12,352 nucleotides of DNA from an uncultured Bacteroidota bacterium (lineage in GTDB: Bacteria > Bacteroidota > Bacteroidia > Bacteroidales > CAIWKO01). The stretch's first letter is position 1, and each line of letters opens with the position of its first letter. The notes below the pieces were generated by a model that searched no databases, had not been told where the DNA came from, and saw only the letters and a program-made list of their open reading frames with translations. Below are positions 1 through 7,503 of the stretch, piece by piece. Position numbers and translations under genes: made by a program. The stretch spans positions 1 through 12,352 of the forward strand of contig CALGYY010000116.1 in assembly GCA_937934705.1 (NCBI GenBank), read 5' to 3'.

Positions 1-321
1 CGCTTCATGCGCGCTTTCTTCGCCCTGCTGGCTGTGCTGCTGGCTTATATGAATATCGATTCCATTGTGGCCATACTGGGAATCTCCTGGGGTGCGCTGG
101 GATCCTTCTTCCTGGGGCCATTCCTGTGGGGCCTGTTCCTGAAGCGCTATAACAGGATAGGCGCGCTGATCTCAGGAATCGCTTCTCTGGCAGTTTGCCT
201 GATCCTTTATTTTACTGGGATGCCATCACCTCAGGCCGGAACCATCGGAATGTTGGTTTCCTTTGTCAGTACGCCCTTATTCAGTCTCTTCTGTAAAACA
301 AAGTTTTCTCCGCAGGGATGA
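1..321 (+). CDS. Sodium:solute symporter (SSS) family permease, C-terminal end (partial)
   Basis: The reading frame is open from the first base, so this is the last ~106 residues of a gene that begins outside the window; the ATG at position 7 is probably internal. The protein is strongly hydrophobic, with about three membrane segments. The stretch 'SWGALGSFFLGPFLWGLF' followed by 'KRYNRIGALIS' is typical of the late helices of SSS-family Na+/solute symporters, where a Trp-Gly and a Gly-Pro precede a basic loop. The substrate cannot be told from this fragment. Its TGA stop overlaps the ATG of the next gene (ATGA at 318-321), so inner-membrane transporter and outer-membrane barrel are probably translated from one message. 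Family assignment rests on pattern memory. Confidence 0.75.
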   Translation, partial: RFMRAFFALLAVLLAYMNIDSIVAILGISWGALGSFFLGPFLWGLFLKRYNRIGALISGIASLAVCLILYFTGMPSPQAGTIGMLVSFVSTPLFSLFCKTKFSPQG

Positions 322-1559
322 AATACAGGTCCGTCATAAAAAGCATCTTATCGGTACTGCCCGTATTGTTGACGGCAGGTATACTTCATGCCCAGACAGA
401 ATCGGGAGAGGGCAAGTGGGGTATTCGCTTTTCAGGATTCATCAAGAATGATTTCTGGGTCGACACCCGACAGGTTTTTACTACCCGCGAAGACCTTTTT
501 CTCTGGTATCCGGCCGATCGTAAACCGGATCGTGACGGAAATGACGTCAATGCAGGATGCGTCTTCAATTTTAACGCGATGACCACCCGGCTCACGGGAA
601 GTATTACTACTCCTGATGCCCTGGGAGCGAAAGTCACGGGCATGATAGAAGGTGATTTCTCCGGCGTGTCCAACAACGATATAAACGGCCTGCGTCTGCG
701 TCATGCGTATGTGAAAATGAAGTGGAAACACGCAGAGCTTTTGGTCGGTCAGTTCTGGCACCCGATCTTTACCCTGGATGCGGTGCCCAACGTCGTTTCT
801 TTGAATACAGGGGCGCCCTTTCAGCCTTTTATCCGGAATCCCCAGGTCAGCCTGACCACCAGTTTTGGTAAGTTCAGTTTCCTTGCTTCTTTTATCACCC
901 AGCGCGACAACAGCAGCGACGGACCGGATGGTTTTTCTCCCAATTATATGCGTAATGCCGTAATGCCCAATGCACATCTTCAATTTCAGTATAAGGATGC
1001 TCATCATGCCTGCGGATTGGGAGGAGATTACAAAATTCTCAAACCCCGCTTACTTAATATGAATCAGGTGATCACCGGGGAGAAACTCGGAACCTGGGCC
1101 GTGCTGGCTTATTACCGTTTTTCAATGGAAAGGCTCAGTTTCAAGCTGAAAGGCATTTATGGGCAAAACCTGACCGAACACCTGATGATGGGTGGCTATG
1201 CCCTGGCTACGGCCGACAGTACCAGCGGTGAATATACCTATACCCCGACCAATCATCTTTACTCCTGGATCAACCTGACCTATGGCAAGAAATTCCAGGG
1301 GAGCATCTTTGCCGGTTTCATCAAAAATTTCGGTACTTCTTCCGACAACCTCGGAATATACTATTGCAGAGGAAAAGATATTGACATCCTTTACCGAATC
1401 GCACCTTCCTTCGCATATGTTGTCCCGAAATTTCAGCTCAGCTTTGAGACGGAATACACCGTAGCCAATTACGGAACGCCGGATATTCAGGGGGTTGTAC
1501 GCAATACGCATAATGTGCCCAACCTGAGGCTGTTGCTTTGCTGCCTGTACTTCTTCTGA
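318..1559 (+). CDS. Porin-like outer-membrane beta-barrel protein
   Basis: This 413-residue protein starts with a clear signal peptide: basic n-region, hydrophobic core at residues ~8-22, and a likely cut after 'ILHA'. The mature part alternates polar and hydrophobic residues and is rich in aromatic-ended strands, for example 'GIRFSGFIKNDFWVDTR', 'RLRHAYVKMKW' and 'LLVGQFWHPIF'. It ends in Phe-Phe, as expected for insertion by the BAM complex. The layout resembles Bacteroidota porin-superfamily proteins of ~400 residues that are usually annotated as hypothetical or porin. The ATG overlaps the stop of the upstream symporter gene, suggesting translational coupling and perhaps uptake of the same solute across both membranes (inference). 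No lipobox and no TonB plug domain are visible, so it is not a SusC-type transporter. Confidence 0.7.
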   Translation: MKYRSVIKSILSVLPVLLTAGILHAQTESGEGKWGIRFSGFIKNDFWVDTRQVFTTREDLFLWYPADRKPDRDGNDVNAGCVFNFNAMTTRLTGSITTPDALGAKVTGMIEGDFSGVSNNDINGLRLRHAYVKMKWKHAELLVGQFWHPIFTLDAVPNVVSLNTGAPFQPFIRNPQVSLTTSFGKFSFLASFITQRDNSSDGPDGFSPNYMRNAVMPNAHLQFQYKDAHHACGLGGDYKILKPRLLNMNQVITGEKLGTWAVLAYYRFSMERLSFKLKGIYGQNLTEHLMMGGYALATADSTSGEYTYTPTNHLYSWINLTYGKKFQGSIFAGFIKNFGTSSDNLGIYYCRGKDIDILYRIAPSFAYVVPKFQLSFETEYTVANYGTPDIQGVVRNTHNVPNLRLLLCCLYFF

Positions 1560-1760
1560 AATAGTCAGCAGTATCAGGCCTGCTCCCATCCATCCTGTTA
1601 AGCCGCAACCAGGGTTCCGGGAGCGGAGAACTTCCGGACCTTAACAGACAGAGAGATCATCAGACAGCCCGAATCATTTTAAATGGCGAATCTGTGATGA
1701 ACAAAAATGTTCAATCACAGGGATAAAAGCGATCCCTCAATAAAAAAAACTGATTCCCCC

Positions 1761-1788
1761 TTTGTTTAAAGGAATTTTTCTTTATTTG
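1761..1788 (+). promoter_or_regulatory. Possible Bacteroidota-type promoter upstream of the aminotransferase gene
   Basis: TTTG at 1761-1764 and TTTATTTG at 1781-1788 resemble the Bacteroidota -33 (TTTG) and -7 (TAnnTTTG, seven of eight positions) elements. The 16-base gap is slightly shorter than usual. They lie 45 bases before the preferred ATG at 1833, in an AT-rich stretch. The rest of the 1560-1832 gap holds no gene I can support; it shows only short imperfect inverted repeats with no T-tract. This is a sequence match only. Confidence 0.3.
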
Positions 1789-1832
1789 TGAAGCCAAATC
1801 AATCAATCATCCATTCAAAAATTCAACATACA

Positions 1833-3152
1833 ATGAAAGACACACCGATCCCCTATGATGTTGTAAGCAAACACATCCAGGGAAGTGGTATTGCCAGCGT
1901 GGGAAAAGCATCCATCAGGGAAATCAAGCGTTTGGTGGATAATATTGAAAAGGAAACCGGAATGAAGTACATTCGCATGGAGATGGGCGTTCCCGGAATT
2001 CCGCCTGCACGTATCGGAACAGAGGCGCAATGCAAGGCTCTGCAGGACGGCGTTGCTGCCATTTATCCCGATATCGATGGTATCCCCCTTCTGAAAGCCG
2101 AGATCTCGCGCTTTGTTAAACTCTTCCTCGACATTGATGTTCCTGCCACCAATTGTATACCTACCGTGGGATCCATGCAGGGCGGTTTTGCGTGTTTTAT
2201 GACCGTTAACCGCATCAACGCAAAGCAGGACACCACCCTTTTCATCGATCCCTGCTTCCCGGTGCACAAACAACAGTGCAGGGTGCTGGGGGTAAAGCAC
2301 CTGGGATTCGACGTTTACAACTATCGTGGCGAAAAGTTGCGTGAGAAGCTGGAATCCTATCTGAGTACAGGAAATATATCATCCATCCTTTATTCCAACC
2401 CCAATAATCCCTCGTGGATTTGTTTCACGGATGAAGAACTGAAGATCATTGGAGATCTGGCCAACAAGTATAATGTGGTCATCATGGAAGACCTGGCCTA
2501 CTTCGGTATGGACTTCCGGAAGGATTATTCCAAACCGGGGCAGGCCCCGTATCAGCCTACTGTGGCGAAATACACCGATAATTTCATCCTGCTCATCAGC
2601 AGCAGTAAGGCATTCAGTTATGCCGGTGAACGTATCGGGATGATGGTGATTTCCGATAAGTTGTTCACCACGGTGGCTCCTGATCTGAAACGTTACTATG
2701 CTTTCGACCAGTTTGGCAAGGCCATGATTTTCGGGACCATGTACAGCCTGAGTTCCGGAACTTCGCACTCGGCCCAGTATGCCCTTGCTGCTATGCTGAA
2801 AGCGGTTAATGATGGCCAGTATAATTTTGTGGAAGCAGTGAAAGAGTACGGTGAAAAGGCCCATATCATGAAGGAGATGTTCCTGAAGAACGGGTTTAAA
2901 ATCGTGTATGACAAAGATCTGGGCGATCCCATTGCCGATGGATTCTACTTTACGGTTTCCTATCCCGGAATGAGCGGTGAGGAGCTCCTGCAGACCTTCG
3001 TTTATTACGGAATCAGTGCGATCTCCCTGGCCATCACCGGCAGTGAGCGGACCGAGGGCGTACGTGCCTGTGTTTCATTGGTGCTGCGTCAGCAGTTCCC
3101 CGATCTGGAATACCGGCTGCAGAAGTTCCACGAACACCACCCGCTCAGTTAG
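1833..3152 (+). CDS. Class I/II pyridoxal-phosphate-dependent aminotransferase
   Basis: This 439-residue fold-type I aminotransferase has its key residues in the expected order. 'YSNPNNPSW' at residues 187-195 carries the cofactor-contacting Asn. 'MEDLAYF' (218-224) carries the Asp that pairs with the pyridine nitrogen and the following Tyr. 'SSSKAFSYAGERIG' (256-269) carries the Schiff-base Lys259 and the phosphate-binding Arg267. Arg411, in 'GVRACVS', should bind the substrate carboxylate. The length is a little above the ~400 of typical family members. An in-frame GTG at 1788 would add 15 residues, but ATG 1833 fits better because it leaves room for a leader and the extra residues look non-conserved. 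It lies 137 bases before a 2-oxoacid:ferredoxin oxidoreductase operon, suggesting that it supplies or uses the 2-oxoacid. Amino-acid specificity cannot be read from the sequence. Confidence 0.88.
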   Translation: MKDTPIPYDVVSKHIQGSGIASVGKASIREIKRLVDNIEKETGMKYIRMEMGVPGIPPARIGTEAQCKALQDGVAAIYPDIDGIPLLKAEISRFVKLFLDIDVPATNCIPTVGSMQGGFACFMTVNRINAKQDTTLFIDPCFPVHKQQCRVLGVKHLGFDVYNYRGEKLREKLESYLSTGNISSILYSNPNNPSWICFTDEELKIIGDLANKYNVVIMEDLAYFGMDFRKDYSKPGQAPYQPTVAKYTDNFILLISSSKAFSYAGERIGMMVISDKLFTTVAPDLKRYYAFDQFGKAMIFGTMYSLSSGTSHSAQYALAAMLKAVNDGQYNFVEAVKEYGEKAHIMKEMFLKNGFKIVYDKDLGDPIADGFYFTVSYPGMSGEELLQTFVYYGISAISLAITGSERTEGVRACVSLVLRQQFPDLEYRLQKFHEHHPLS

Positions 3153-3289
3153 TTCCGGAACCGTAATTTTTCGGGAGGGGGAAGGACCTCAGAATTAGCA
3201 AATTTTTATGAGCATTTTTTCTTCCCGTAATGGGCAAATACTTAATTTCGTCGCTGAAGTAATCAACTTTTTTTAATAAAACCGAAAAC

Positions 3290-3517
3290 ATGGCAAAGTT
3301 AAAAGGAGCTATTGTGATCGACATCGAAAGGTGCAAAGGATGCGAGGTTTGCGTCGGCGCCTGCCCCGAATCAGTGATCACCATGGCAAAAGGAGTCAAC
3401 GGTAAAGGTTACCACTTCGCTGAGCCGACAGGGGATAACTGCACCGGCTGCACCAATTGTGCAGTGGTTTGTCCCGATGGTGTTATCACCGTATACCGGG
3501 TTAAAGTCACAGTTTAA
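3290..3517 (+). CDS. 2-oxoacid:ferredoxin oxidoreductase, delta (2x[4Fe-4S] ferredoxin) subunit
   Basis: This 75-residue ferredoxin-like subunit has two CxxCxxCxxxCP motifs. Cys15, 18, 21 and 25 form the first ('CKGCEVCVGACP') and Cys51, 54, 57 and 61 the second ('CTGCTNCAVVCP'), enough for two [4Fe-4S] clusters. It would relay electrons from the thiamine-diphosphate site to free ferredoxin in the cytoplasm. Size, position and immediate linkage to alpha, beta and gamma genes identify it as the delta subunit of a four-subunit enzyme (VorD-like), not a stand-alone ferredoxin. The 137-base gap upstream is AT-rich; TAATTTCG at 3243-3250 faintly resembles a -7 element, so a separate promoter is possible but unproven. 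The alpha gene starts 22 bases downstream. Confidence 0.9.
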   Translation: MAKLKGAIVIDIERCKGCEVCVGACPESVITMAKGVNGKGYHFAEPTGDNCTGCTNCAVVCPDGVITVYRVKVTV

Positions 3518-3539
3518 CAACATTTAAAACATAGTTTTG

Positions 3540-4622
3540 ATGAAAGAACTCAGGTTAATGAAAGGCAACGAAGCAGTCGCTGAAGCTGCTATCCGCGCCG
3601 GTGCCGATGCTTATTTCGGGTACCCCATCACCCCCCAGTCAGAGGTGCTGGAATACCTGATGGCTGAAAAGCCTTATGAGCGTACTGGCATGGTTGTACT
3701 TCAGGCTGAAAGTGAAGTGGCAGCCATAAATATGTGCTACGGCGGAGCATCCTGCGGTAAAAAAGTAATGACCTCCTCGTCCAGCCCCGGCATCAGCCTC
3801 AAAATGGAAGGCATTTCGTATATGGCCGGCGCTGAACTGCCCTGCCTCATTGTGAATGTCGTCAGGGGAGGCCCCGGACTCGGAACCATCCAGCCCAGCC
3901 AGGGAGATTATTTCCAGGCCACGAAAGGCGGCGGTCACGGGGATTACCGGATGATCGTTTTTACACCCGCTTCAGTGCAGGAAATGTGCGACTTTGTACC
4001 CCTGGGCTTCGACCTCGCTTTTAAATACCGCAATCCGGTAATGATCCTTTCCGACGGCGTCATCGGTCAGATGATGGAAAAGGTTGAACTCTTTGAACAA
4101 CAGCCGCGGATGACCCACGAGGAAACCATCAAGGCTGCTCCATGGGCAACTACAGGCCGTACAAAAGACAGGGAACGGAACATCATCACCAGTCTTGACC
4201 TGGATCCCTCCAAGCAGGAGAAACATGTCATGAAACTGAATGATAAATATAATGAAATTGAAGCCAATGAGGTCCGCTATGAAGCCCTTCAGTGCGAAGA
4301 TGCTGATTACGTGATCACGGCTTTCGGATCCAGCGCGAGAATCTGTCAGAAAGCCATCGACATCGCCAGGGCAGAGGGTATCAAGGTCGGTCTTGTCAGA
4401 CCCATCACCGTATGGCCATTCCCCAAGGCTGTTTTCAAAGAGTTGTCGAAAAAAGTCAAAGGTATCCTTGTCGTGGAAATGAACCTGGGCCAGATGATCG
4501 AAGATGTGAAGCTGGCTGTGGACTGTAAAATACCCGTTGAACATTACGGCCGCACAGGAGGCATTCTGCCCTCCCCGGATGAAGTTGTTGAAAATTTGAA
4601 GAAAAAAATCATAGGAGGTTAA
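3540..4622 (+). CDS. vorB: 2-oxoacid (3-methyl-2-oxobutanoate-type):ferredoxin oxidoreductase, alpha subunit VorB
   Basis: This 360-residue alpha subunit of the pyruvate/2-oxoacid:ferredoxin oxidoreductase superfamily has 'GYPITPQSE' at residues 27-35, the signature of the pyrimidine-binding domain. It also has the conserved 'SSSSPGISLKMEGISYM' region, and 'RGGPGLGTIQPSQGD' follows shortly after. The C-terminal third is the transketolase-C-like domain. I start at ATG 3540; an in-frame TTG one codon earlier is unlikely. Length and sequence match proteins usually annotated as VorB, the 2-oxoisovalerate (branched-chain) enzyme. Naming of alpha and beta differs between databases, and superfamily members that use 2-oxoglutarate or aryl-pyruvates look similar, so the substrate is inferred. 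The C-terminal codons contain the ribosome-binding site for the next gene. Confidence 0.88.
   Translation: MKELRLMKGNEAVAEAAIRAGADAYFGYPITPQSEVLEYLMAEKPYERTGMVVLQAESEVAAINMCYGGASCGKKVMTSSSSPGISLKMEGISYMAGAELPCLIVNVVRGGPGLGTIQPSQGDYFQATKGGGHGDYRMIVFTPASVQEMCDFVPLGFDLAFKYRNPVMILSDGVIGQMMEKVELFEQQPRMTHEETIKAAPWATTGRTKDRERNIITSLDLDPSKQEKHVMKLNDKYNEIEANEVRYEALQCEDADYVITAFGSSARICQKAIDIARAEGIKVGLVRPITVWPFPKAVFKELSKKVKGILVVEMNLGQMIEDVKLAVDCKIPVEHYGRTGGILPSPDEVVENLKKKIIGG
4613..4620 (+). promoter_or_regulatory. Strong Shine-Dalgarno sequence for the beta subunit
   Basis: AGGAGGTT lies five bases before the ATG at 4626 and overlaps the last codons and part of the stop of the alpha gene. It is near-perfectly complementary to the usual 16S rRNA tail. 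Bacteroidota mRNAs often lack such a site, so it stands out. It fixes the beta-subunit start and suggests efficient, coupled translation. Confidence 0.65.
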
Positions 4623-4625
4623 ATC

Positions 4626-5420
4626 ATGTCAGAAACCTTAACAAGAGATCAGATCATTAAGCCGGAAAACCTGGTGTACCGTCGTACACCCCTCATGGTT
4701 GACCGTCCGCTGAGTTATTGCCCGGGTTGCGGACATGGAACCGTCCACCGCCTGATCATGGAAATTATCGAAGAACTGGATGCTCAGGCCCGCACCGTCG
4801 GAGTGGCCCCGGTCGGCTGCTCTGTACTGGCTTACGAATTCCTGGATATCGACATGCAGCAGGCTGCGCACGGAAGGGCTCCGGCCCTGGCAACAGCCAT
4901 CTCAAGAATGAATCCGGATAAGTATGTTTTCACTTACCAGGGTGACGGCGACCTTGCCGCTATCGGAACAGCAGAAACCATCCATGCGTGCAACCGCGCA
5001 GAGAATTTCGTGATCGTTTTCATCAATAACGGGATCTACGGGATGACCGGCGGGCAGATGGCGCCCACCACCCTGCCGGGAATGAAGGCATCCACCTGTC
5101 CTTACGGACGCGACACCGCCATCATGGGTAATCCCCTTAAAATAACTGAACTTGTCGCCCAATTGCCGGGTACCTATTTCGTTACCCGTCAGTCGGTCCA
5201 TACACCGGCCAACGTCCGCAAAACCAAAAAAGCCCTTCGAAAAGCGTTTGACTATTCCTTTGCCAAAAAAGGCTTATGCTTTGTGGAGGTCGTTTCAAAC
5301 TGCAACTCAGGATGGAAAATGACCCCTGTCCAGGCCAACCAGTGGATGGTCGACAATATGTTCCCCTTCTATCCCCTTGGAGATATCAAAGTCCCCCAGG
5401 ATGCGGGCGAAAAGGAATAA
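4626..5420 (+). CDS. 2-oxoacid:ferredoxin oxidoreductase, beta (thiamine-diphosphate-binding) subunit
   Basis: This 264-residue beta subunit holds the diphosphate-binding half of the active site. 'CPGCGHGT' at residues 32-39 is the usual start of the domain. The thiamine-diphosphate motif runs from 'GDGD' (106-109) to 'NN' (134-135), the expected GDG...NN spacing. Next comes 'GIYGMTGGQMAPTT', typical of the 2-oxoacid oxidoreductase group. There is no extra C-terminal cluster domain, so cluster binding beyond the delta subunit would come only from Cys residues such as C32 and C35. It starts 3 bases after the alpha stop. With alpha it should decarboxylate a 2-oxoacid, form the acyl-CoA and pass electrons to the ferredoxin subunit. 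Confidence 0.9.
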   Translation: MSETLTRDQIIKPENLVYRRTPLMVDRPLSYCPGCGHGTVHRLIMEIIEELDAQARTVGVAPVGCSVLAYEFLDIDMQQAAHGRAPALATAISRMNPDKYVFTYQGDGDLAAIGTAETIHACNRAENFVIVFINNGIYGMTGGQMAPTTLPGMKASTCPYGRDTAIMGNPLKITELVAQLPGTYFVTRQSVHTPANVRKTKKALRKAFDYSFAKKGLCFVEVVSNCNSGWKMTPVQANQWMVDNMFPFYPLGDIKVPQDAGEKE

Positions 5421-5459
5421 GTGCCAAATACAATTGATAACAGTTGAAAATAATTTAAT

Positions 5460-6014
5460 ATGACTGAAGAAATCATCATCGCAGGATTCGGAGGACAGGG
5501 CGTCCTTTCAATGGGCAAGATCCTGGCCTACTCCGGAGTGATGCAAAACAAAGAAGTGAGCTGGATGCCTTCGTACGGTCCCGAAATGCGCGGAGGTACT
5601 GCCAACGTCACCGTGATCATCTCCGATGAGAGGATCAGTTCCCCCATTCTCAATTCTTATGATACCGCCATCATTCTCAATCAGCAATCCATGGATAAGT
5701 TTGAGAAAACGGTGAAGCCCGGCGGCCTTCTGATTTATGACGGGAACGGGATTACACGCCATCCTGAGCGCAAGGATATCAATATCTACAGAGTGGATGC
5801 AGCCGATGAGGCAGCTAAACTCGGTATACTCAAGGTCTTCAATATGATCGTCCTGGGCGCATTCCTGAAACTCAAACCGGTCGTTTCCTCTGAATTTATG
5901 AGAAAAGGACTTGAGAAATCACTCCCCAAACGCCACCACGGCCTGATCCCCGAAAATGAAAAGGCTGTTAATGTCGGCAAGGAAATCGTTCAGCCCATAC
6001 AGGTGTTGAAATAG
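5460..6014 (+). CDS. 2-oxoacid:ferredoxin oxidoreductase, gamma subunit
   Basis: This 184-residue protein is the catalytic-domain gamma subunit found in all pyruvate/2-oxoacid:ferredoxin oxidoreductases, matching the usual length of ~180-190. It begins with a glycine-rich loop, 'GFGGQGVLSMGK' (residues 9-20), and has the family hallmark 'SYGPEMRGG' (38-46), which lies near coenzyme A in solved relatives. It follows the beta gene after 39 bases and ends the operon: 20 bases past its stop there is a strong hairpin terminator. The complete delta-alpha-beta-gamma set implies a working heterotetramer-type enzyme. Confidence 0.9.
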   Translation: MTEEIIIAGFGGQGVLSMGKILAYSGVMQNKEVSWMPSYGPEMRGGTANVTVIISDERISSPILNSYDTAIILNQQSMDKFEKTVKPGGLLIYDGNGITRHPERKDINIYRVDAADEAAKLGILKVFNMIVLGAFLKLKPVVSSEFMRKGLEKSLPKRHHGLIPENEKAVNVGKEIVQPIQVLK

Positions 6015-6034
6015 TTCCCGTAACAATGAATCCG

Positions 6035-6068
6035 GAGGCCGTCATGTATTTGACGGCCTCTGTTATTT
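6035..6068 (+). terminator. Rho-independent terminator of the oxidoreductase operon
   Basis: A perfect 10-base inverted repeat, GAGGCCGTCA at 6035-6044 and TGACGGCCTC at 6051-6060, encloses a six-base loop. It is followed by the T-rich TGTTATTT. It lies 20 bases after the gamma-subunit stop and separates that operon from the lipoprotein cassette. Confidence 0.8.
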
Positions 6069-6154
6069 ATACCCCTCAGCTCCCGTGAAAGCATCTGCCT
6101 GAAGTAATATTTGGTTCAGTTTTTGCTATTTTCCGCCCCCTCAAAAATAACCCT

Positions 6155-6577
6155 ATGCTCAACACATTCCGTTCTTTCTTTACCCGGTCCCGCAGCCGAT
6201 TGCTGAAAAACAGCCTCAAAGTTTTCGGTGTTTGCGGGGCCTGCTTCGTTTTTGAAGCCTGTTATGGTACCCCCCAGGCCGATTACCCGGAATCAAGCCT
6301 CAGCAGACTTGACATCAGCGGATCTGTGAAAGGTCAGGAAGATCCCGGCTCAGGACCGGTGGAAGTGCTCCTGACCCATGGCCGGTACAATGATACCCTG
6401 AGGACCTACACCGATGCTGAGGCCGGCTTCGTTTTTTATGATGTTAAAAGTTCAGCCGAGCCCTATCACATCCTGGTGCGGGACAGAGGTAAGACCATTT
6501 ATTCGTCTGATTTTCAATTAACACAGAAAGAATTAATGCAGGATAAAAAAGAACTTGACATCCATCTTAATCCTTAA
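6155..6577 (+). CDS. Radical SAM-associated lipoprotein 1 (YGTP motif after the lipobox cysteine)
   Basis: This 140-residue predicted lipoprotein has a long basic n-region (R/K-rich to residue 22), a hydrophobic core at ~23-34 and a lipobox 'FEAC' with Cys36. Cys36 is followed directly by Tyr-Gly-Thr-Pro (37-40; bases 6263-6274). Then comes a domain of ~90 residues, 'SGSVKG...VEVLLT...GFVFYDV...HILVRD', which looks like a small beta-sandwich of the carboxypeptidase-regulatory / transthyretin-like kind. This arrangement matches what I recall of the Bacteroidota 'rSAM/lipoprotein system' family, encoded next to a radical SAM enzyme as here. No acidic surface-export signal follows the Cys. It begins the cassette 87 bases past the previous terminator; I could not identify a convincing promoter. 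The biological role is unknown. Confidence 0.75.
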   Translation: MLNTFRSFFTRSRSRLLKNSLKVFGVCGACFVFEACYGTPQADYPESSLSRLDISGSVKGQEDPGSGPVEVLLTHGRYNDTLRTYTDAEAGFVFYDVKSSAEPYHILVRDRGKTIYSSDFQLTQKELMQDKKELDIHLNP

Positions 6578-6580
6578 ATC

Positions 6581-7036
6581 ATGAGAAAAATACAGATCAG
6601 CAGCGCACGCTTCAGGTCCCGATTCTATATTTCAATTCTGCAGATTCTCGGGATTTTTGGCATGGGCTTTCTGGCTTCCTGCGTCAAATATGGCACTCCG
6701 GAGGCTGAGTATGGTATTCCTTACGATAGCCAGCGCGAAATTCGCTTTTCAGGTAATGTGAAATCAGAAGATTCTTTGAAGAACATTCCGGGCATTCGTG
6801 TTCGTGTGGTGAATCCGCTTTGGGAAGATTCTCTGACTGTAACAACAGGATCTTCAGGCAACTACGTATTTTATTACTGGGCATGGGAAGGCGACAGCCT
6901 GGATTTGCGCTTCCTCGATCCCGACTCCACAGCTAATGTGGGATATTTCAGGGATACCACCCTCCACCTGGAAATCAGTGGACGTGATTTCAACAACTCA
7001 GAGCGCGAGGTCGATATTCTGCTGAAGAAAAAATAA
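6581..7036 (+). CDS. Radical SAM-associated lipoprotein 2 (tandem YGTP/YGIP motifs)
   Basis: This 151-residue predicted lipoprotein starts 3 bases after the stop of lipoprotein 1 and shares its plan: a basic n-region, a hydrophobic segment at ~17-31, lipobox 'LASC' (Cys34), then 'VKYGTPEAEYGIPYD'. It therefore holds two YGxP units, at residues 37-40 and 44-47. The remainder, 'IRFSGNVKS...IRVRVVNP...GNYVFYYW...LDLRFLDPD', is again a carboxypeptidase-regulatory-like beta-sandwich. It ends in a run of strand residues and a Lys tail. It is probably a paralogue of lipoprotein 1, with the same ordering and similar N-terminal and core motifs. It is a good candidate substrate or partner of the radical SAM enzyme downstream; function is otherwise unknown. 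Confidence 0.78.
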   Translation: MRKIQISSARFRSRFYISILQILGIFGMGFLASCVKYGTPEAEYGIPYDSQREIRFSGNVKSEDSLKNIPGIRVRVVNPLWEDSLTVTTGSSGNYVFYYWAWEGDSLDLRFLDPDSTANVGYFRDTTLHLEISGRDFNNSEREVDILLKKK

Positions 7037-7086
7037 TCAGCCACCTGGTCCTGTGCCTTCAGATCTTCCTATATTTGGAGAAAAAT

Positions 7087-7449
7087 ATGCAGCGTATGAG
7101 TAAGCAAATCCTTAAGTCCTGGGCAAAGATGCGCCTTGGATGGTATTTTCTTGTACTGGGTTTTCTGGGCAGTCTGAGTTGGTTTTCCATGAGTTCATGC
7201 GGTAATGCAGCAAAAGAGGAAGCCGAACAAAAAAGAATCAACGACAGTATTGCTGAGGCCATCAGACAGGATTCCATCCGTCAGGCAGATTCCCTTGCAC
7301 AGGCGGCGATAGAACAGGCCAGGCTGGATTCTATTGCTAAAGCCAAACAGGATTCCATCGAAAAGGCCAAAAACCAGAACCAGAATAACTACAAGCCCAA
7401 GCCGCCGATGACGAAGTACGGTGTGCCAAAAGATATGTATAAAGACTAA
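7087..7449 (+). CDS. Small lipoprotein 3, helical Asp-Ser-Ile repeats, C-terminal YGVP motif
   Basis: This 120-residue protein has a hydrophobic segment at residues ~18-34 ending in 'SMSSC' (lipobox Cys38). A charged, Ala/Glu/Lys-rich helix follows, with repeated Asp-Ser-Ile/Leu units at residues 53, 62, 68, 81 and 89, likely a coiled coil. The tail is Asn/Pro/Lys-rich and ends 'MTKYGVPKDMYKD', placing YGVP at 111-114. I start at ATG 7087 because GGAG lies six bases before it; a TTG at 7075 would overlap that site. No recognisable domain is present. It is unrelated to lipoproteins 1 and 2 except for lipobox and YGxP, and its position in the run suggests the same system. Confidence is high for a real lipoprotein gene, lower for the role. 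Confidence 0.7.
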   Translation: MQRMSKQILKSWAKMRLGWYFLVLGFLGSLSWFSMSSCGNAAKEEAEQKRINDSIAEAIRQDSIRQADSLAQAAIEQARLDSIAKAKQDSIEKAKNQNQNNYKPKPPMTKYGVPKDMYKD

Positions 7450-7490
7450 GCAGACTGTTGACGGTCTCACGACCCCGGCAGTACATCAGG

Positions 7491-7500
7491 AAGGAGGAGG
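7491..7500 (+). promoter_or_regulatory. Very strong Shine-Dalgarno sequence for lipoprotein 4
   Basis: AAGGAGGAGG lies 3 bases before ATG 7504 and contains a full AAGGAGG core six bases away. It is unusually purine-rich for this phylum and settles the start of a gene that has few other supporting features. Confidence 0.65.
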
Positions 7501-7503
7501 ATC

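Noticed and set aside
1456..1482. A YGTP string near the C-terminus of the porin-like barrel protein
   Set aside because: It lies within a predicted beta-strand/turn region of an outer-membrane barrel with no lipobox, far from the radical SAM gene. A four-residue match in a 413-residue protein is easily chance.
1611..1640. Imperfect inverted repeat GGTTCCGG / CCGGACC after the porin-like gene
   Set aside because: The stem is short with a bulge and a long loop, and no T-tract follows.
1788..1832. GTG at 1788 as the aminotransferase start
   Set aside because: It would add 15 Ser/Ile/His-rich residues and would start inside the possible -7 element. ATG 1833 gives a normal family N-terminus.
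3152..3180. Palindrome GTTCCGGAAC followed by TAATTTTTC after the aminotransferase stop
   Set aside because: It is a perfect palindrome with no loop, so it makes a poor hairpin. The T-run is short, and I could not support it as a terminator.
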